A DNA stretch of 41,128 nt from an uncultured Collinsella sp. Its GTDB lineage: Bacteria; Actinomycetota; Coriobacteriia; Coriobacteriales; Coriobacteriaceae. The DNA is taken from NCBI GenBank assembly GCA_902475785.1, contig CABSAN010000016.1, positions 1-41,128 of the forward strand, in the 5' to 3' direction. Positions 23,062 to 31,520 of the stretch are shown here, in pieces. How positions within the stretch are numbered: the first letter of the stretch is position 1; the number at the start of each line of letters is the position of its first letter. Below the pieces are notes generated by a model that was not told where the DNA came from, did no database searches, and worked only from the letters and a program-made list of their open reading frames with translations. Both the position numbers and the translations under genes were made by a program.

Positions 23062-23127
23062 GCAATGCTTCCTTTCGATGGTTGACGTGCTGGTATGGTT
23101 CGCGGGCGTTGGGGCGCGGCGGGTTGC

Positions 23128-24099
23128 CTAGCCTGTGTAGCGCTCGCGGTAAGTGTTGCGCTTGGGTGCGGAGCCGTGGCTGCCGTGGTGGCGCGTGCGG
23201 CTCGCGGGGGTTTCTTGGGGCTTGCCACCGCGCTTGGCGCTGGCCTGCTTGGGCGGGATGCCGCCGGCCTTGAGGATCTGTACCTCGCGGTCGGTGAGCT
23301 CGCGCCACGAGCCCTTGGCCACGTCCTTGAGCTCCAGGCCGGCAAAGTTACAGCGGTGCAGGCGGATCACCGGATGGTTGATCTTGCTCAGCATGCGCTT
23401 GACCTGGTTCTTGCGTCCCTCGCGGATGATGACCTCCACGGCGGTGGTACCGGGCTTGACGCCCTGGGGAGCCACGGCCTCGGCCTCGCGCGCGTTAATG
23501 ACGCGGCAGATCGCCGGCTGGCACAGGCCGTCGTCGAGCTCGATGCCGCAACGGAGTGGTTCCAAGTCGCGATCGGTCAGGTGGCCGTCCACGAGCGCCT
23601 GGTAGGTCTTGTAGACGTGCTTGCTGGGATGCAGCAGGTCCTGCGACAGGTCGCCGTCGGTGGTAAAGAGCAATAGGCCCGTGGTGTCGCGGTCTAGGCG
23701 ACCAACCGGGAAAAGCCCCGGAAAGCGGTCGCGCGGGACCAGGTCGGCCACGCAGGGGCGTTCCTGCGGATCGCTCATGGTGGTGAGATAGCCGGTCGGC
23801 TTGTAGAGCATCAGGTACACGGCGCCCTGGTTGAGCTTGACGGGCATGCCGTCGACCTCGATGTGGTCGCGGTCGACGTCGACCTTGGTGCCCAGCTCGG
23901 TCGCGACCTCGCCGTTAACGGTCACGCGGCCGGCGGTCATCAGGTCCTCCGAGCCGCGGCGGCTCGCCACGCCCGCGCGCGCCAAAAAGCGCTGCAGGCG
24001 CATGGTGTGCGGGTAGACGGGCTGGGCGTCGCCTGCTGACGCTGTGGTGTCCATGGCGCTTGCGATGCGCGTCCCCTCTGCTTCGTTAGTCCTCGTCAT
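23128..24099 (-). CDS. rluB: 23S rRNA pseudouridine synthase, RluB/RsuA family
   Basis: 323 residues from ATG 24099 (CGGAGG six bases upstream), overlapping the scpB stop by 14 bases. S4 RNA-binding domain at about 30-80 (MRLQRFLARAGVASRRGSED), then the synthase domain with catalytic Asp in GRLDRDTTGLLLFTTDGDL, and LVDGHLTDRDLEPL. A basic low-complexity tail (KQASAKRGGKPQETPA...) follows. The exact uridine target is inferred from gene context and family, not proven. Confidence 0.9.
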   Translation of the reverse strand: MTRTNEAEGTRIASAMDTTASAGDAQPVYPHTMRLQRFLARAGVASRRGSEDLMTAGRVTVNGEVATELGTKVDVDRDHIEVDGMPVKLNQGAVYLMLYKPTGYLTTMSDPQERPCVADLVPRDRFPGLFPVGRLDRDTTGLLLFTTDGDLSQDLLHPSKHVYKTYQALVDGHLTDRDLEPLRCGIELDDGLCQPAICRVINAREAEAVAPQGVKPGTTAVEVIIREGRKNQVKRMLSKINHPVIRLHRCNFAGLELKDVAKGSWRELTDREVQILKAGGIPPKQASAKRGGKPQETPASRTRHHGSHGSAPKRNTYRERYTG

Positions 24100-24805
24100 G
24101 TAAATCCTCCGAGGTATCGACGGTGGGCAGAAGCTCCTCGCCATCGGTATCCTCAACATCGGTATCGAGCAGTTCGCACTCTTCGTCCAGGTCCTCAGCC
24201 TGTTCCTCGAGCGTGGACTGAATGCTGCGGCCGCTCAGGCGCTCGCGGATAAACTGGCGCGACTGCTCGTCGGGGGCAAACTGCTCCAGATCGGGCAGGT
24301 CGCGGGTGGAGCGCAGGCCGAACTTTTCCAAGAAGGCGTTGGTCGTGCCGTAGATGATGGCCTGACCGCGCTCGGGGTCGCGCCCGAGCTCGCGCACCAG
24401 GCCCTTGTCAACGAGCGACGCGATGACGCCGTCGGAGTTGACGCCGCGGATGCCCTTGACCACCTCGCGCGTGACGGGCTGGTGGTAGGCGATGACGGCC
24501 AGGGTCTCGAGCGCCGCCTGCGACAGTTTTTGCGTGTCCCAGCTCAGCACATAGGCCTCGACCACATCGTGATAGGCGGGATGAGTAAACAGGCGCCAGC
24601 CGCCGGCGACCTCGCGGAGCTGAAAGCCGCGATTGGCCTCTTCGTACTCAACTTTGAGCTCGGCCAACAGCGACGCGCACTCGCCGGGGGCGATATCCAG
24701 TGCGCCGGCCAGCGCGGGCGCGCTCACGGGGTCGCTCGAAACCAGCAGCAGCGCCTCGAGGGCGCCTTTGAGGCTGTTTGCCTCTAGCGTGGAAAGGGTT
24801 GACAT
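24086..24805 (-). CDS. scpB: Segregation and condensation protein B
   Basis: 239 residues. Twin winged-helix protein: LKGALEALLLVSSDPVSAPAL, then LSQAALETLAVIAYHQPVTR and VDKGLVRELGRDPERGQAIIYGTT, characteristic of ScpB. The C-terminus is unusually long and acidic (LEEQAEDLDEECELLDTDVEDTDGEELL). Partner of ScpA and SMC in chromosome condensation. GGAG lies 8 bases before the ATG, 11 bases after scpA. Confidence 0.95.
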   Translation of the reverse strand: MSTLSTLEANSLKGALEALLLVSSDPVSAPALAGALDIAPGECASLLAELKVEYEEANRGFQLREVAGGWRLFTHPAYHDVVEAYVLSWDTQKLSQAALETLAVIAYHQPVTREVVKGIRGVNSDGVIASLVDKGLVRELGRDPERGQAIIYGTTNAFLEKFGLRSTRDLPDLEQFAPDEQSRQFIRERLSGRSIQSTLEEQAEDLDEECELLDTDVEDTDGEELLPTVDTSEDLHDED

Positions 24806-24816
24806 GGTTGCCGCTC

Positions 24817-25626
24817 CTATTCGGTGAGCTCGGGGCCCTCGCCGGGCACATAGGCCTCGGCGCCCTCGACGCGGTTGATTTGAATGGTTCCAAAGATCTC
24901 GTCTTGGCTTAGCGTAAGCGAGCCGCGCTTGGCGAGCTCGAGCATGGCCAGGAAGGTGACGACGAGCTGCTCGGTCGTGGCGTCGCCGTCCAGCAGCTCG
25001 CGGAAGGTGCAGGTTTGGTGCGCCATGGTAAAGCGGTCGACCGAGGCCACCGTCAGGTCGAGCGGCACGCGATGCGGTGCCACGTGCTCGGCCTCCAGCA
25101 GGAAAGTCTGGCGCTTGCCGTCCAGGTCGGCACAGATGACGGCCAAGCCGCGCAGGGTAATGCCGGCCAGGTAGTCGGGCATAAGCCCCAAAAACTCGGG
25201 GTCGGGGCCGGCCACGCGCGGGTGCATGCGACTTTCGGCCTGCATGCGGGCACCAAGGACCGCCGCCGCGCCCTTAAACTGCTTGTAGGCGATCAGGCGC
25301 TGAATCAGGACCTCGCGCAGGGCGTCGCCGTCGAGCGCACTGAGCTCCTCGAGGTCTTCATCGTCCTCGTCATCGTCGACGGTTTTGCCCGGGGCCTCCT
25401 GGGGCACCAGCGAGGCGGCCTTGATGTCCAAAAGGGTTGCCGCGACCAGCAAAAAGTCGCTCGCCACGTCCAGGTCCAGTGCCTCAATGCGCTCGACCTC
25501 GGCCAGGTATTGCTCGGCCACCTCGCTAATGGAGATGGCGCCGATATCTACTTTTTGGCGGGTTACCAGCTGCAGCAGCAGGTCGAACGGTCCGCTGTAG
25601 ACCTGCGTCGACACGCGATACGACAT
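24817..25626 (-). CDS. scpA: Segregation and condensation protein A
   Basis: 269 residues; the kleisin of the SMC-ScpAB complex. N-terminal YSGPFDLLLQLVTRQKVDIGAISISEVAEQYL and the DFLLVAATLLDIKAASLVP helix are diagnostic. An acidic middle (DDDEDDEDLEEL) and the C-terminal winged helix (EIFGTIQINRVEGAEAYV) follow. AAAGGAGG precedes the ATG. Confidence 0.95.
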   Translation of the reverse strand: MSYRVSTQVYSGPFDLLLQLVTRQKVDIGAISISEVAEQYLAEVERIEALDLDVASDFLLVAATLLDIKAASLVPQEAPGKTVDDDEDDEDLEELSALDGDALREVLIQRLIAYKQFKGAAAVLGARMQAESRMHPRVAGPDPEFLGLMPDYLAGITLRGLAVICADLDGKRQTFLLEAEHVAPHRVPLDLTVASVDRFTMAHQTCTFRELLDGDATTEQLVVTFLAMLELAKRGSLTLSQDEIFGTIQINRVEGAEAYVPGEGPELTE

Positions 25627-25710
25627 CTTCGACCTCCTTTGACGGCGCCTTCGCGGCGCGGTTTGGGTGCATGTTGCGACCGTTTTGCACGGTCGACCTG
25701 TAAGTTTACC

Positions 25711-26394
25711 TTAGATGCCGGCGATTGCGAAGTTGAGCAGCTGCTCAGCGAGCGGATACACGGTAACGTCGAAATAGCGGCCGATCACGTCGATGCCGGT
25801 CCACATGGGCAGCAGGTACAGAACCAGGATGAGGATGGGCATGGCGTATTGCTGCAGGCGGTAGTAGTTGGCGAGCGCCTTGTCTTTGAGGAAGGGCACG
25901 ATGATTGACGAGCCGTCGAGCGGCGGGATCGGGATGAGGTTGAAGAACGCGAGCGACAGGTTGACTACGATGAACGTGGCGCCGAAGTTCATGATTTGAG
26001 ACGCCACGGCAAAGGACATGCTGGCGTAGAGGTTGCCGTACGCTGCATGCATGAAGGCGGCCGCGAGGCACGCGAGCGCGATGTTCGATGCTGGGCCGGC
26101 CGCACTCACCAGGACCTCGTCGCGCTTGGGGTGCTTGAGGTTGTTGAGGTAGACGGGCACGGGCTTGGCAAAGGCGAACACCGGGCCACCTGCGGCGAGC
26201 ATCAGCAGCGGCAGGAGTACGGTACCAAACGGATCGATGTGGTTAAGCGGGTTGAGCGAGACACGGCCGCGCGAACGCGCCGTCATGTCGCCGAGCGCCC
26301 AGGCCGCGGCGGCGTGCACGCTCTCGTGGATCACGATGCCCACGATGACGGCGACGGCGCTGGCGAGCAGGTTCATGAAGTAGCTGCTGGACAT
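25711..26394 (-). CDS. Site-2 protease family membrane metalloprotease (M50)
   Basis: 227 residues, several membrane helices. Zinc-binding HESVH in IVIHESVHAAAAWALGD and the second motif FNLIPIPPLDGSSI with the Asp ligand. FGTVLLPLLM and AGPASNIALA are typical of the YwhC/RseP-like small S2P group. GGGGAG precedes the ATG. A weak hairpin (GACCGT-TTTGC-ACGGTC) lies in the 84-base gap before scpA. Substrate unknown. Confidence 0.9.
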   Translation of the reverse strand: MSSSYFMNLLASAVAVIVGIVIHESVHAAAAWALGDMTARSRGRVSLNPLNHIDPFGTVLLPLLMLAAGGPVFAFAKPVPVYLNNLKHPKRDEVLVSAAGPASNIALACLAAAFMHAAYGNLYASMSFAVASQIMNFGATFIVVNLSLAFFNLIPIPPLDGSSIIVPFLKDKALANYYRLQQYAMPILILVLYLLPMWTGIDVIGRYFDVTVYPLAEQLLNFAIAGI

Positions 26395-26403
26395 GGCACT
26401 CCC

Positions 26404-26700
26404 CTAGCGGACGCGGCGCGAGGCGCGCGTGAGCAGGTAGTCGGCCACAAACAGGATGACGGCGACGATGGCGTAATCCAGGCGGAACACACCGCCAAAG
26501 GGCGATGTGATGACGCCATAGCCGGCGATAGCGCTCGGCAGCGCGCGCGAAAGCTCGACGACAAAGCCCACGATCTGCAGCTTAGCGGTGAGGCCGCTAA
26601 AGCACAGCAGCACGGTCATCGCGCTCATAAAGATGCCGCAGATGCGGCACGCGATGGCGATGATGCTCATCGCCACGGCAGCGGCTTTACGAGAGTTCAC
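26404..26700 (-). CDS. Small membrane protein (98 aa)
   Basis: Begins at GTG 26700, which overlaps the ABC-F stop by 14 bases and has GGAG seven bases upstream. Hydrophobic segments: about 8-40 (VAMSIIAIACRICGIFMSAMTVLLCF), 44-62 and 73-92, ending RASRRVR. Ends 9 bases before the M50 protease start. No family recognised; position argues it is translated with the ABC-F gene. Confidence 0.7.
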   Translation of the reverse strand: MNSRKAAAVAMSIIAIACRICGIFMSAMTVLLCFSGLTAKLQIVGFVVELSRALPSAIAGYGVITSPFGGVFRLDYAIVAVILFVADYLLTRASRRVR

Positions 26701-28720
26701 GCGCGGTCTCCTCTTCGATCTGGGTGGAAAGCTCGAGCCATTCGTCCTCGAGCTTGGGCAGCTCTTGCTTAAGGCCGTTATATTCCCCCAGCGCGGCGTT
26801 GAACTTATCCTGATCGGCATAAAGCTCTTCGCTTGCCATCAATTCCATAAGCTCGTCATAGCGGGCGCGCTTCTTGTCGAGCTCGGCCTCGATCTTCTTG
26901 AGCTGATTGCGCACGCCCTTGAGCTTTATGTTGAGCGCGGCACGGGCCTGGGCCTCGGCACGCTTTTGCTCCTTGGTCTTTTTGCCCTCGGCCGGCTTAG
27001 GCGCCGCGGCGGGGGTGTCGGCCTGGGCGGCGCTGGCTTTGGTGGACTTAGCCGCGGCAGGCGCGCTCTCCCCTGCTGCCTCGGCGGCGGCGCGGGCTGC
27101 GAGGTCCTCGCGCTTGTAGAGGTAGTAGTCGTAGTCGCCGTCGTAGACCGTGACCTTGCCGTCGCGGATATCGATCACGCGGTTGGCCACGGCGCGCACC
27201 AGGTGCTCGTCATGGCTGATCAGCACGATGGTGCCAGGGAAGTTTTGCAGGGCGTTCTCGAGCATGTCCACCGAGTCGATGTCCAGGTGGTTGGTGGGTT
27301 CGTCCAGGCACAGGAGCGCCTCGGGCGCCACGAGCATCTTGGCCAGGGCCAGACGGGCCTTTTCGCCGCCGGAGAGGACGCGCACCTGCTTTTCGATGGA
27401 ATCGTTGTCGCTAAACAGGAAGGCGCCCAGCAGGCTGCGCTGCTGCGGCACGGTCCACTTGGGCGTGACGGTGTCGATCTCTTGCAGGACGGTGTTGGAC
27501 TCGGTCATGCCCTCGAGCGCGTGCTGGGCATAGTAGGCCACACCCACGTTGGTGCCAAGGTCGCGCGTGCCGGTAGTGGGCGGCTCCAGACCGGCGATGA
27601 TCTTCATGAGGGTGGACTTGCCGGCGCCGTTAGGGCCGACGAGCGCCACATGCTCACCGCGGTAGAGTTTGAGGTCGATATCGCTGTAGATGTGCTTGTT
27701 GCCGTAAGACTTGGACACGCCCTCCAGGCCCACGACCATATCGCCGGAGCGCGGCGGGTCGGGGAACTTAAAGTCGATGTGTTTGTGACCCTCGGGCAGG
27801 ATGACGAGCTCCTTTTTGATCTGCTCGATCTTGCGGATGCGCTCCTGCGCCTGGGCGGCCTTGGTGGGCTTGTAACGGAACTTGTCAACGAAGACCTGCA
27901 TGTGGGCGATGTCGCGCTCCTGGGCGGCGCGCTTGGCGCGCATCTGCTCCAGGTTGTCCTCGCGCTGCTTGAGGTAGCTGCTGTAGTTGCCGGTGTAGGT
28001 GGTCACGCGGCGGTTTTCGAGCGCGGCGACGTGGTCGACGCAGGCGTCCATGAAGGCGCGGTCGTGGCTGACGATGAGGACGGCGCCGTCGTAGTTGGCG
28101 ATAAAGCCGCGCAGCCACTGGACGCTCTCGAGGTCCAGGTGGTTGGTGGGCTCGTCCAGCAGCAGCAGGTCGGGATGGCGCAGGAAGAGCTTGACGAGCG
28201 CGATACGCATTTGCCAGCCGCCCGAGAACTCGGAGCACGGACGCTCAAAGTCGGTGACTTTGAAGCCCAGGCCGGACAGGATTTTGCGCGCGTTGCTCTC
28301 GAGCTCGTAGCCGCCCAGGTGCTCAAAGCGGTCCTGGACCTGGCCGTATTCGTTAAGGAGTGCATCGACGTCCTTGCCCTGCTCGGAGAGCTCGGTGATC
28401 TGGGCCTGCAGCTCGTTGGCGCGCTCGCCCATGCGGCGGATTTCCTTGGCCGCCGCCATGACCTCGGCGAGGATGGTAGTGTCCTTGTGCTCCAGGTTGG
28501 TTTCCTGCTCGAGGTAGCCCACCTGGCAGTCCTTGGCGTACTGGACCTGGCCGGCGTCGGGACTGTCGATGCCCATGATGATTTTGAGCATGGTGGTTTT
28601 GCCGGCGCCGTTGGGGCCCACGAGCGCGAAGCGCTCGCCGGGGTTGATCTGGAAGGACGCGCCGCTAAAGAGGACGCGCGCGCCGAAGCTTTTTTCGATC
28701 TTGTCGACCAGGAGGATCAT
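26687..28720 (-). CDS. ABC-F family ATPase (translation factor type)
   Basis: 677 residues, two ABC domains and no membrane part. Domain 1: Walker A VGPNGAGKTT (about 36-44), signature EFSGGWQMRIAL, Walker B LLLLDEPTNHLD. Interdomain linker with TYTGNYSSYLKQRE. Domain 2: VGPNGAGKST, VLSGGEKARLALA, LLCLDEPTNHLD. The C-terminus is an Ala/Lys-rich spacer, then a coiled coil (IKLKGVRNQLKKIEAELDKKRARYDEL). Family members act on the ribosomal E site. Resistance function cannot be assigned; the architecture is of the housekeeping YdiF/Uup-like kind. First gene of the long operon. Confidence 0.93.
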   Translation of the reverse strand: MILLVDKIEKSFGARVLFSGASFQINPGERFALVGPNGAGKTTMLKIIMGIDSPDAGQVQYAKDCQVGYLEQETNLEHKDTTILAEVMAAAKEIRRMGERANELQAQITELSEQGKDVDALLNEYGQVQDRFEHLGGYELESNARKILSGLGFKVTDFERPCSEFSGGWQMRIALVKLFLRHPDLLLLDEPTNHLDLESVQWLRGFIANYDGAVLIVSHDRAFMDACVDHVAALENRRVTTYTGNYSSYLKQREDNLEQMRAKRAAQERDIAHMQVFVDKFRYKPTKAAQAQERIRKIEQIKKELVILPEGHKHIDFKFPDPPRSGDMVVGLEGVSKSYGNKHIYSDIDLKLYRGEHVALVGPNGAGKSTLMKIIAGLEPPTTGTRDLGTNVGVAYYAQHALEGMTESNTVLQEIDTVTPKWTVPQQRSLLGAFLFSDNDSIEKQVRVLSGGEKARLALAKMLVAPEALLCLDEPTNHLDIDSVDMLENALQNFPGTIVLISHDEHLVRAVANRVIDIRDGKVTVYDGDYDYYLYKREDLAARAAAEAAGESAPAAAKSTKASAAQADTPAAAPKPAEGKKTKEQKRAEAQARAALNIKLKGVRNQLKKIEAELDKKRARYDELMELMASEELYADQDKFNAALGEYNGLKQELPKLEDEWLELSTQIEEETARELS

Positions 28721-28750
28721 GGTGCCGCCTTTGACCTTGTATGCCTATAT

Positions 28751-28780
28751 GAAAAAAGGCCCCAACTTGCGTTGGAGCCT
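28751..28780 (-). terminator. Terminator of tRNA-Ala copy A
   Basis: Minus strand AGGCTCCAAC-GCAA-GTTGGGGCCT then TTTTTC. The 10-bp stem has one G-T pair. It lies between the tRNA and the ABC-F gene. Confidence 0.9.
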
Positions 28781-28795
28781 CATTCAATGCTCGGG

Positions 28796-28868
28796 TGGAG
28801 ACGAGGGGGATCGAACCCCTGACCTCTTGACTGCCAGTCAAGCGCTCTCCCAGCTGAGCTACGCCCCC
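28796..28868 (-). tRNA. tRNA-Ala (anticodon GGC), copy A
   Basis: 73 bases, CCA not encoded. Acceptor GGGGGCG/CGTCTCC with the alanine identity pair G3-U70, D arm GCTC-AGCTGGGA-GAGC, anticodon stem CTTGA/TCAAG with loop CTGGCAG (GGC), T arm AGGGG-TTCGATC-CCCCT. Confidence 0.96.
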
Positions 28869-28880
28869 GTGCGAAGAAGT

Positions 28881-28909
28881 ACTATACGGGAACTCCCCCG
28901 CCGATGCAA
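28881..28909 (-). promoter_or_regulatory. Promoter of tRNA-Ala copy A
   Basis: Minus strand TTGCAT (complement of 28904-28909), 17-base spacer, TATAGT (complement of 28881-28886), about 12 bases before the mature tRNA. Confidence 0.7.
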
Positions 28910-29180
28910 GGACAATTTCGGAAAACTTTCGGCGGCGGGGGCGAGGATGCGGGACGGACTCGAGAGCGAGGGGGCCACGATGCCCGATCCGGCCCGCGGG
29001 GCGCGCCCCGCGGGCGGCGGCCACGCCGCCGCCCTCCTCCCCGGCGCCCTTGGGACATCTCGAGTCCCGCCGACCGCCGTTTCTCGCATCCGCGGCGCGG
29101 GCCGCCATCCGCCCGACGGCCATCCTGCCGGCGCCGGGCCCATTATCGGGGCCAGCCGCGCCCCCGCCCGCTCGGCAATC

Positions 29181-29336
29181 TCAAAACCATGCCGGTTTAC
29201 GGGGCCAGGCCGGGAACCCCCGGGCATGCCGCAATCGGTAAAATCAAAACCGCAGGTAGACGACTTGTGAATTCCGTGAAATGTTGAGTATGGACGGCCG
29301 GTCCGCATCTAGCCCCGTAATCCGGCATAGTTTTGA
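29181..29336. repeat. 156-bp inverted-repeat element, copy A (MITE-like)
   Basis: Ends are a 24-base imperfect inverted repeat: TCAAAACCATGCCGGTTTAC... at 29181-29204 and the complement reading TCAAAACTATGCCGGATTAC... at 29313-29336, two mismatches. The interior includes CAGGTAGACGACTTG. A second copy of equal length is at 30152-30307. Confidence 0.6.
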
Positions 29337-29431
29337 AATGATACTTCTCAAACAGCACTAACAATTACGTGGATTTGAACCGGAAACGTTTATCAAAGCA
29401 ATTTGGCAGGCATGTGAAGTGGGAACTTTGA
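29337..29431. other. Intergenic, no gene seen
   Basis: AT-richer spacer between the repeat element and the CAU tRNA terminator. No coding frame or structure supported. Confidence 0.5.
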
Positions 29432-29464
29432 CAAAAAGAGGCCGGGCTATTTGCCCGGCCTCTT
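29432..29464 (-). terminator. Terminator of CAU tRNA
   Basis: Minus strand AAGAGGCCGGGC-AAATA-GCCCGGCCTCTT then TTTG. Perfect 12-bp stem. Confidence 0.92.
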
Positions 29465-29471
29465 GATTCTC

Positions 29472-29547
29472 TGGTGGGCCCTCCGGGATTCGAACCCAGA
29501 ACCCAGGGATTATGAGTCCCCTGCGCTAACCGTTGCGCCAAGAGCCC
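29472..29547 (-). tRNA. tRNA with anticodon CAU (elongator Met or Ile2)
   Basis: 76 bases with encoded CCA. Acceptor GGGCTCT/AGGGCCC, D arm GCGC-AACGGTTA-GCGC, anticodon stem GGGGA/TCCCT with loop CTCATAA, T arm CTGGG-TTCGAAT-CCCGG. Not an initiator (1-72 is paired G-C). Whether C34 is lysidinylated (Ile2) or not (Met) cannot be read from sequence. Confidence 0.93.
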
Positions 29548-29700
29548 TTGTAGCGTGGCGGATGTGATAGAGCCCGTCAGAGCAGGCCAACCATCTTGAA
29601 CCACGACGTGAAATACTACCATGCTCGCGACACCCGTTCAACGCACGATCTTGTCGACCAGGAGGATCATGGTGCCGCCTTTGACCTTGTATGCCTATAT

Positions 29701-29730
29701 GAAAAAAGGCCCCAACTTGCGTTGGAGCCT
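29701..29730 (-). terminator. Terminator of tRNA-Ala copy B
   Basis: Identical to the hairpin at 28751-28780. Confidence 0.9.
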
Positions 29731-29745
29731 CATTCAATGCTCGGG

Positions 29746-29818
29746 TGGAGACGAGGGGGATCGAACCCCTGACCTCTTGACTGCCAGTCAAGCGCTCTCC
29801 CAGCTGAGCTACGCCCCC
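29746..29818 (-). tRNA. tRNA-Ala (anticodon GGC), copy B
   Basis: Base-for-base copy of 28796-28868, with its own promoter and terminator, so likely expressed. Confidence 0.96.
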
Positions 29819-29830
29819 GTGCGAAGAAGT

Positions 29831-29859
29831 ACTATACGGGAACTCCCCCGCCGATGCAA
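29831..29859 (-). promoter_or_regulatory. Promoter of tRNA-Ala copy B
   Basis: TTGCAT-17-TATAGT on the minus strand, identical to copy A. Confidence 0.7.
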
Positions 29860-30151
29860 GGACAATTTCGGAAAAACTTTCGCGGGCGGCGGCGAGGGAA
29901 CGCAGCCCGGCCGCGGACGCAGGCGCGGGAACGGGCCGCGAGGCCCCGCGATGCCCTTTTCGCCCGCGGGGGCGCGCCCCGCGGGCGGCGGCAACGCCGC
30001 CGCCCTCCTCTCCGGCGCCCTTGGGACATCTCGAATCCCGCGGACCGCCGTTTCTCGCATCCGCGGCGCGGTCCGCCATCCGCCCAACGGCTGTCCTGCC
30101 GGCGCCGGGCCCATTATCGGGGCCAACCGCGCCCCCGCCCGCCCGGCGATT

Positions 30152-30307
30152 TCAAAACCATGCCGGTTTACGGGGCCAGGCCGGGAACCCCCGAGCATGG
30201 CGCAATCGGTAAAAACAAAACCGCAGGTAGACGACTTGCGAATTCCGCGAAATGCAGGGTATGGACGGCCTGTCCTGGTCCGGCCCCGTAATCCGGCATA
30301 GTTTTGA
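30152..30307. repeat. 156-bp inverted-repeat element, copy B (MITE-like)
   Basis: Same length and same terminal 24-base inverted repeats as 29181-29336 (30152-30175 and 30284-30307), with scattered interior differences. Followed by GATGACACT, similar to AATGATACT after copy A. Confidence 0.6.
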
Positions 30308-30362
30308 GATGACACTAATTCACTGGCGGGCAAACAAGGTTGTTCTAGTATCTCGTTGCCGG

Positions 30363-31520
30363 CTAATTCCCGATTTCCAGCCAGTTGCACAAAACATTTG
30401 CGCGCAGTCGCGTCTCGGCGCACTTCATTGCTTCGGATTTGGCTTTATATCGAATCCCCAAGCGACTGCAGACGCTTTTGACTATGGTGTCTAGCTGCTT
30501 TTTGTCGTTAAGCATATCGTGGGTTACCAGGAACACGTCGAAACCCATGCTCTGGAGCGCAGTCATGCGCTCCGCATCGTGGTCAAGTACCGCGCCTGAT
30601 CCATGGATGACTTCACCTTGGATTTCGATAATTACTGCCTTCATTAGGATTGGGTTTACAATCACAATGTCGCCGTAGCAAACCTTTTGACCTGCGATGC
30701 TTTGGGCCGCCTCGGATAGAGGGGTTAAATCGTTGAGGTACACGTATCTGAATCCTGAACCACCTAGACGTCGGGAACGACTTAGAAGAAGGACCCCCGC
30801 GACCTCGAGTGGAGAAGCAGCAATGCCGATAACCTGTTGAGCGGCATCATAAAACTGCTTTCCCCACATTTGACTTTTGGCCTTGGCGGCGAATCGATGC
30901 AGGTCGCTCAGTTCGATGAGCGGCTTTCTCATCCAAAGAGAAGTACCTTTGAGTTTTGTAATCTCTCTTCCGTCCTCACGCTTATTCGATTGGCCTTCAA
31001 AATCTGGGGCCTTTACGGTTGCGCGGGCATAAACGCGTTTCCAAGGAGCCTCGTCTTCGGCTTCATCAAGTTCGAACAGATCCTGCGTGCTGGAATTGTG
31101 ATTCTCCTCTTCCGCCATTTTTAACTGCATTTCGGCAGCGGGGGCCGGCTCGAAAACAGAAAACCAGCCGCAAAGTTCGTACATGGCCAGTACGAGGTCT
31201 ATTTGGGACACGAAGCGTGCCATAGTAAATAACGTGTTAAGCGGATTGGTGACACTAAAGCCCAAATGAGTGTCGATTGTTGTGCTAGCATCCGAAGCCC
31301 CTTCCCAGCGAATAGTGGAGCGCAATCCCGAGTGGTGATTACAACAACCTGGCGAAGCTACAGCGATAATCGGGGTCTTGAGGACCTCGGTTACGAAAGG
31401 GGCTTGGGATAGAGCTCGCCAGCCGTCTTCGGAGTTAGGCAGGCGCGGGTAGAGGTCGCGTACTTGGGGCGGGCAGCGCCAGTAGCGGAATGCGGTGTTT
31501 GCGCAGACGATATCGTCCAT
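30363..31520 (-). CDS. Endonuclease-like accessory protein (DUF559/Vsr-like C-terminus)
   Basis: 385 residues from ATG 31520 (GGGGAGG four bases upstream); the open frame continues back without an RBS. The N-terminal half is unrecognised (starts MDDIVCANTAFRYWRCPPQV). The C-terminal ~100 residues read VIIEIQGEVIHGSGAVLDHD, AERMTALQSMGFDVFLVTHD, then DTIVKSVCSRLGI. The E-x-Q...H...D..R...L...G..V..VT pattern is that of the PD-(D/E)xK-fold proteins common in Coriobacteria accessory loci. Nuclease activity is inferred; no toxin or antitoxin partner is adjacent. Confidence 0.6.
   Translation of the reverse strand: MDDIVCANTAFRYWRCPPQVRDLYPRLPNSEDGWRALSQAPFVTEVLKTPIIAVASPGCCNHHSGLRSTIRWEGASDASTTIDTHLGFSVTNPLNTLFTMARFVSQIDLVLAMYELCGWFSVFEPAPAAEMQLKMAEEENHNSSTQDLFELDEAEDEAPWKRVYARATVKAPDFEGQSNKREDGREITKLKGTSLWMRKPLIELSDLHRFAAKAKSQMWGKQFYDAAQQVIGIAASPLEVAGVLLLSRSRRLGGSGFRYVYLNDLTPLSEAAQSIAGQKVCYGDIVIVNPILMKAVIIEIQGEVIHGSGAVLDHDAERMTALQSMGFDVFLVTHDMLNDKKQLDTIVKSVCSRLGIRYKAKSEAMKCAETRLRANVLCNWLEIGN

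Larger units (their letters stand above)
28696..29346. repeat. Duplicated tRNA-Ala block, copy A
   Basis: Sequence identical to the block beginning at 29646 (offset 950) from the first codons of the ABC-F gene through terminator, tRNA-Ala and promoter to about 28930. It is then diverged but recognisable to about 29346. The 28930-29180 part is extremely GC-rich, with a 22-base palindrome (CCCGCGGGGCG/CGCCCCGCGGG) and GGGCGGCGGC-CAC-GCCGCCGCCC. No coding frame is supported. Confidence 0.85.
29646..30317. repeat. Duplicated tRNA-Ala block, copy B
   Basis: Starts with the complement of the first ~8 codons of the ABC-F gene plus its RBS, not followed by the rest of the gene. It then repeats terminator, tRNA-Ala and promoter exactly and the GC-rich spacer and 156-bp element imperfectly. 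The truncated ABC-F start marks this copy as the derived one. Confidence 0.85.

Noticed and set aside
26588..28822. 744-codon open frame on the plus strand
   Set aside because: It lies wholly opposite the ABC-F gene and its neighbour. The translation is Leu/Val/Gly/His-rich low complexity, as expected from a GC-rich antisense frame.
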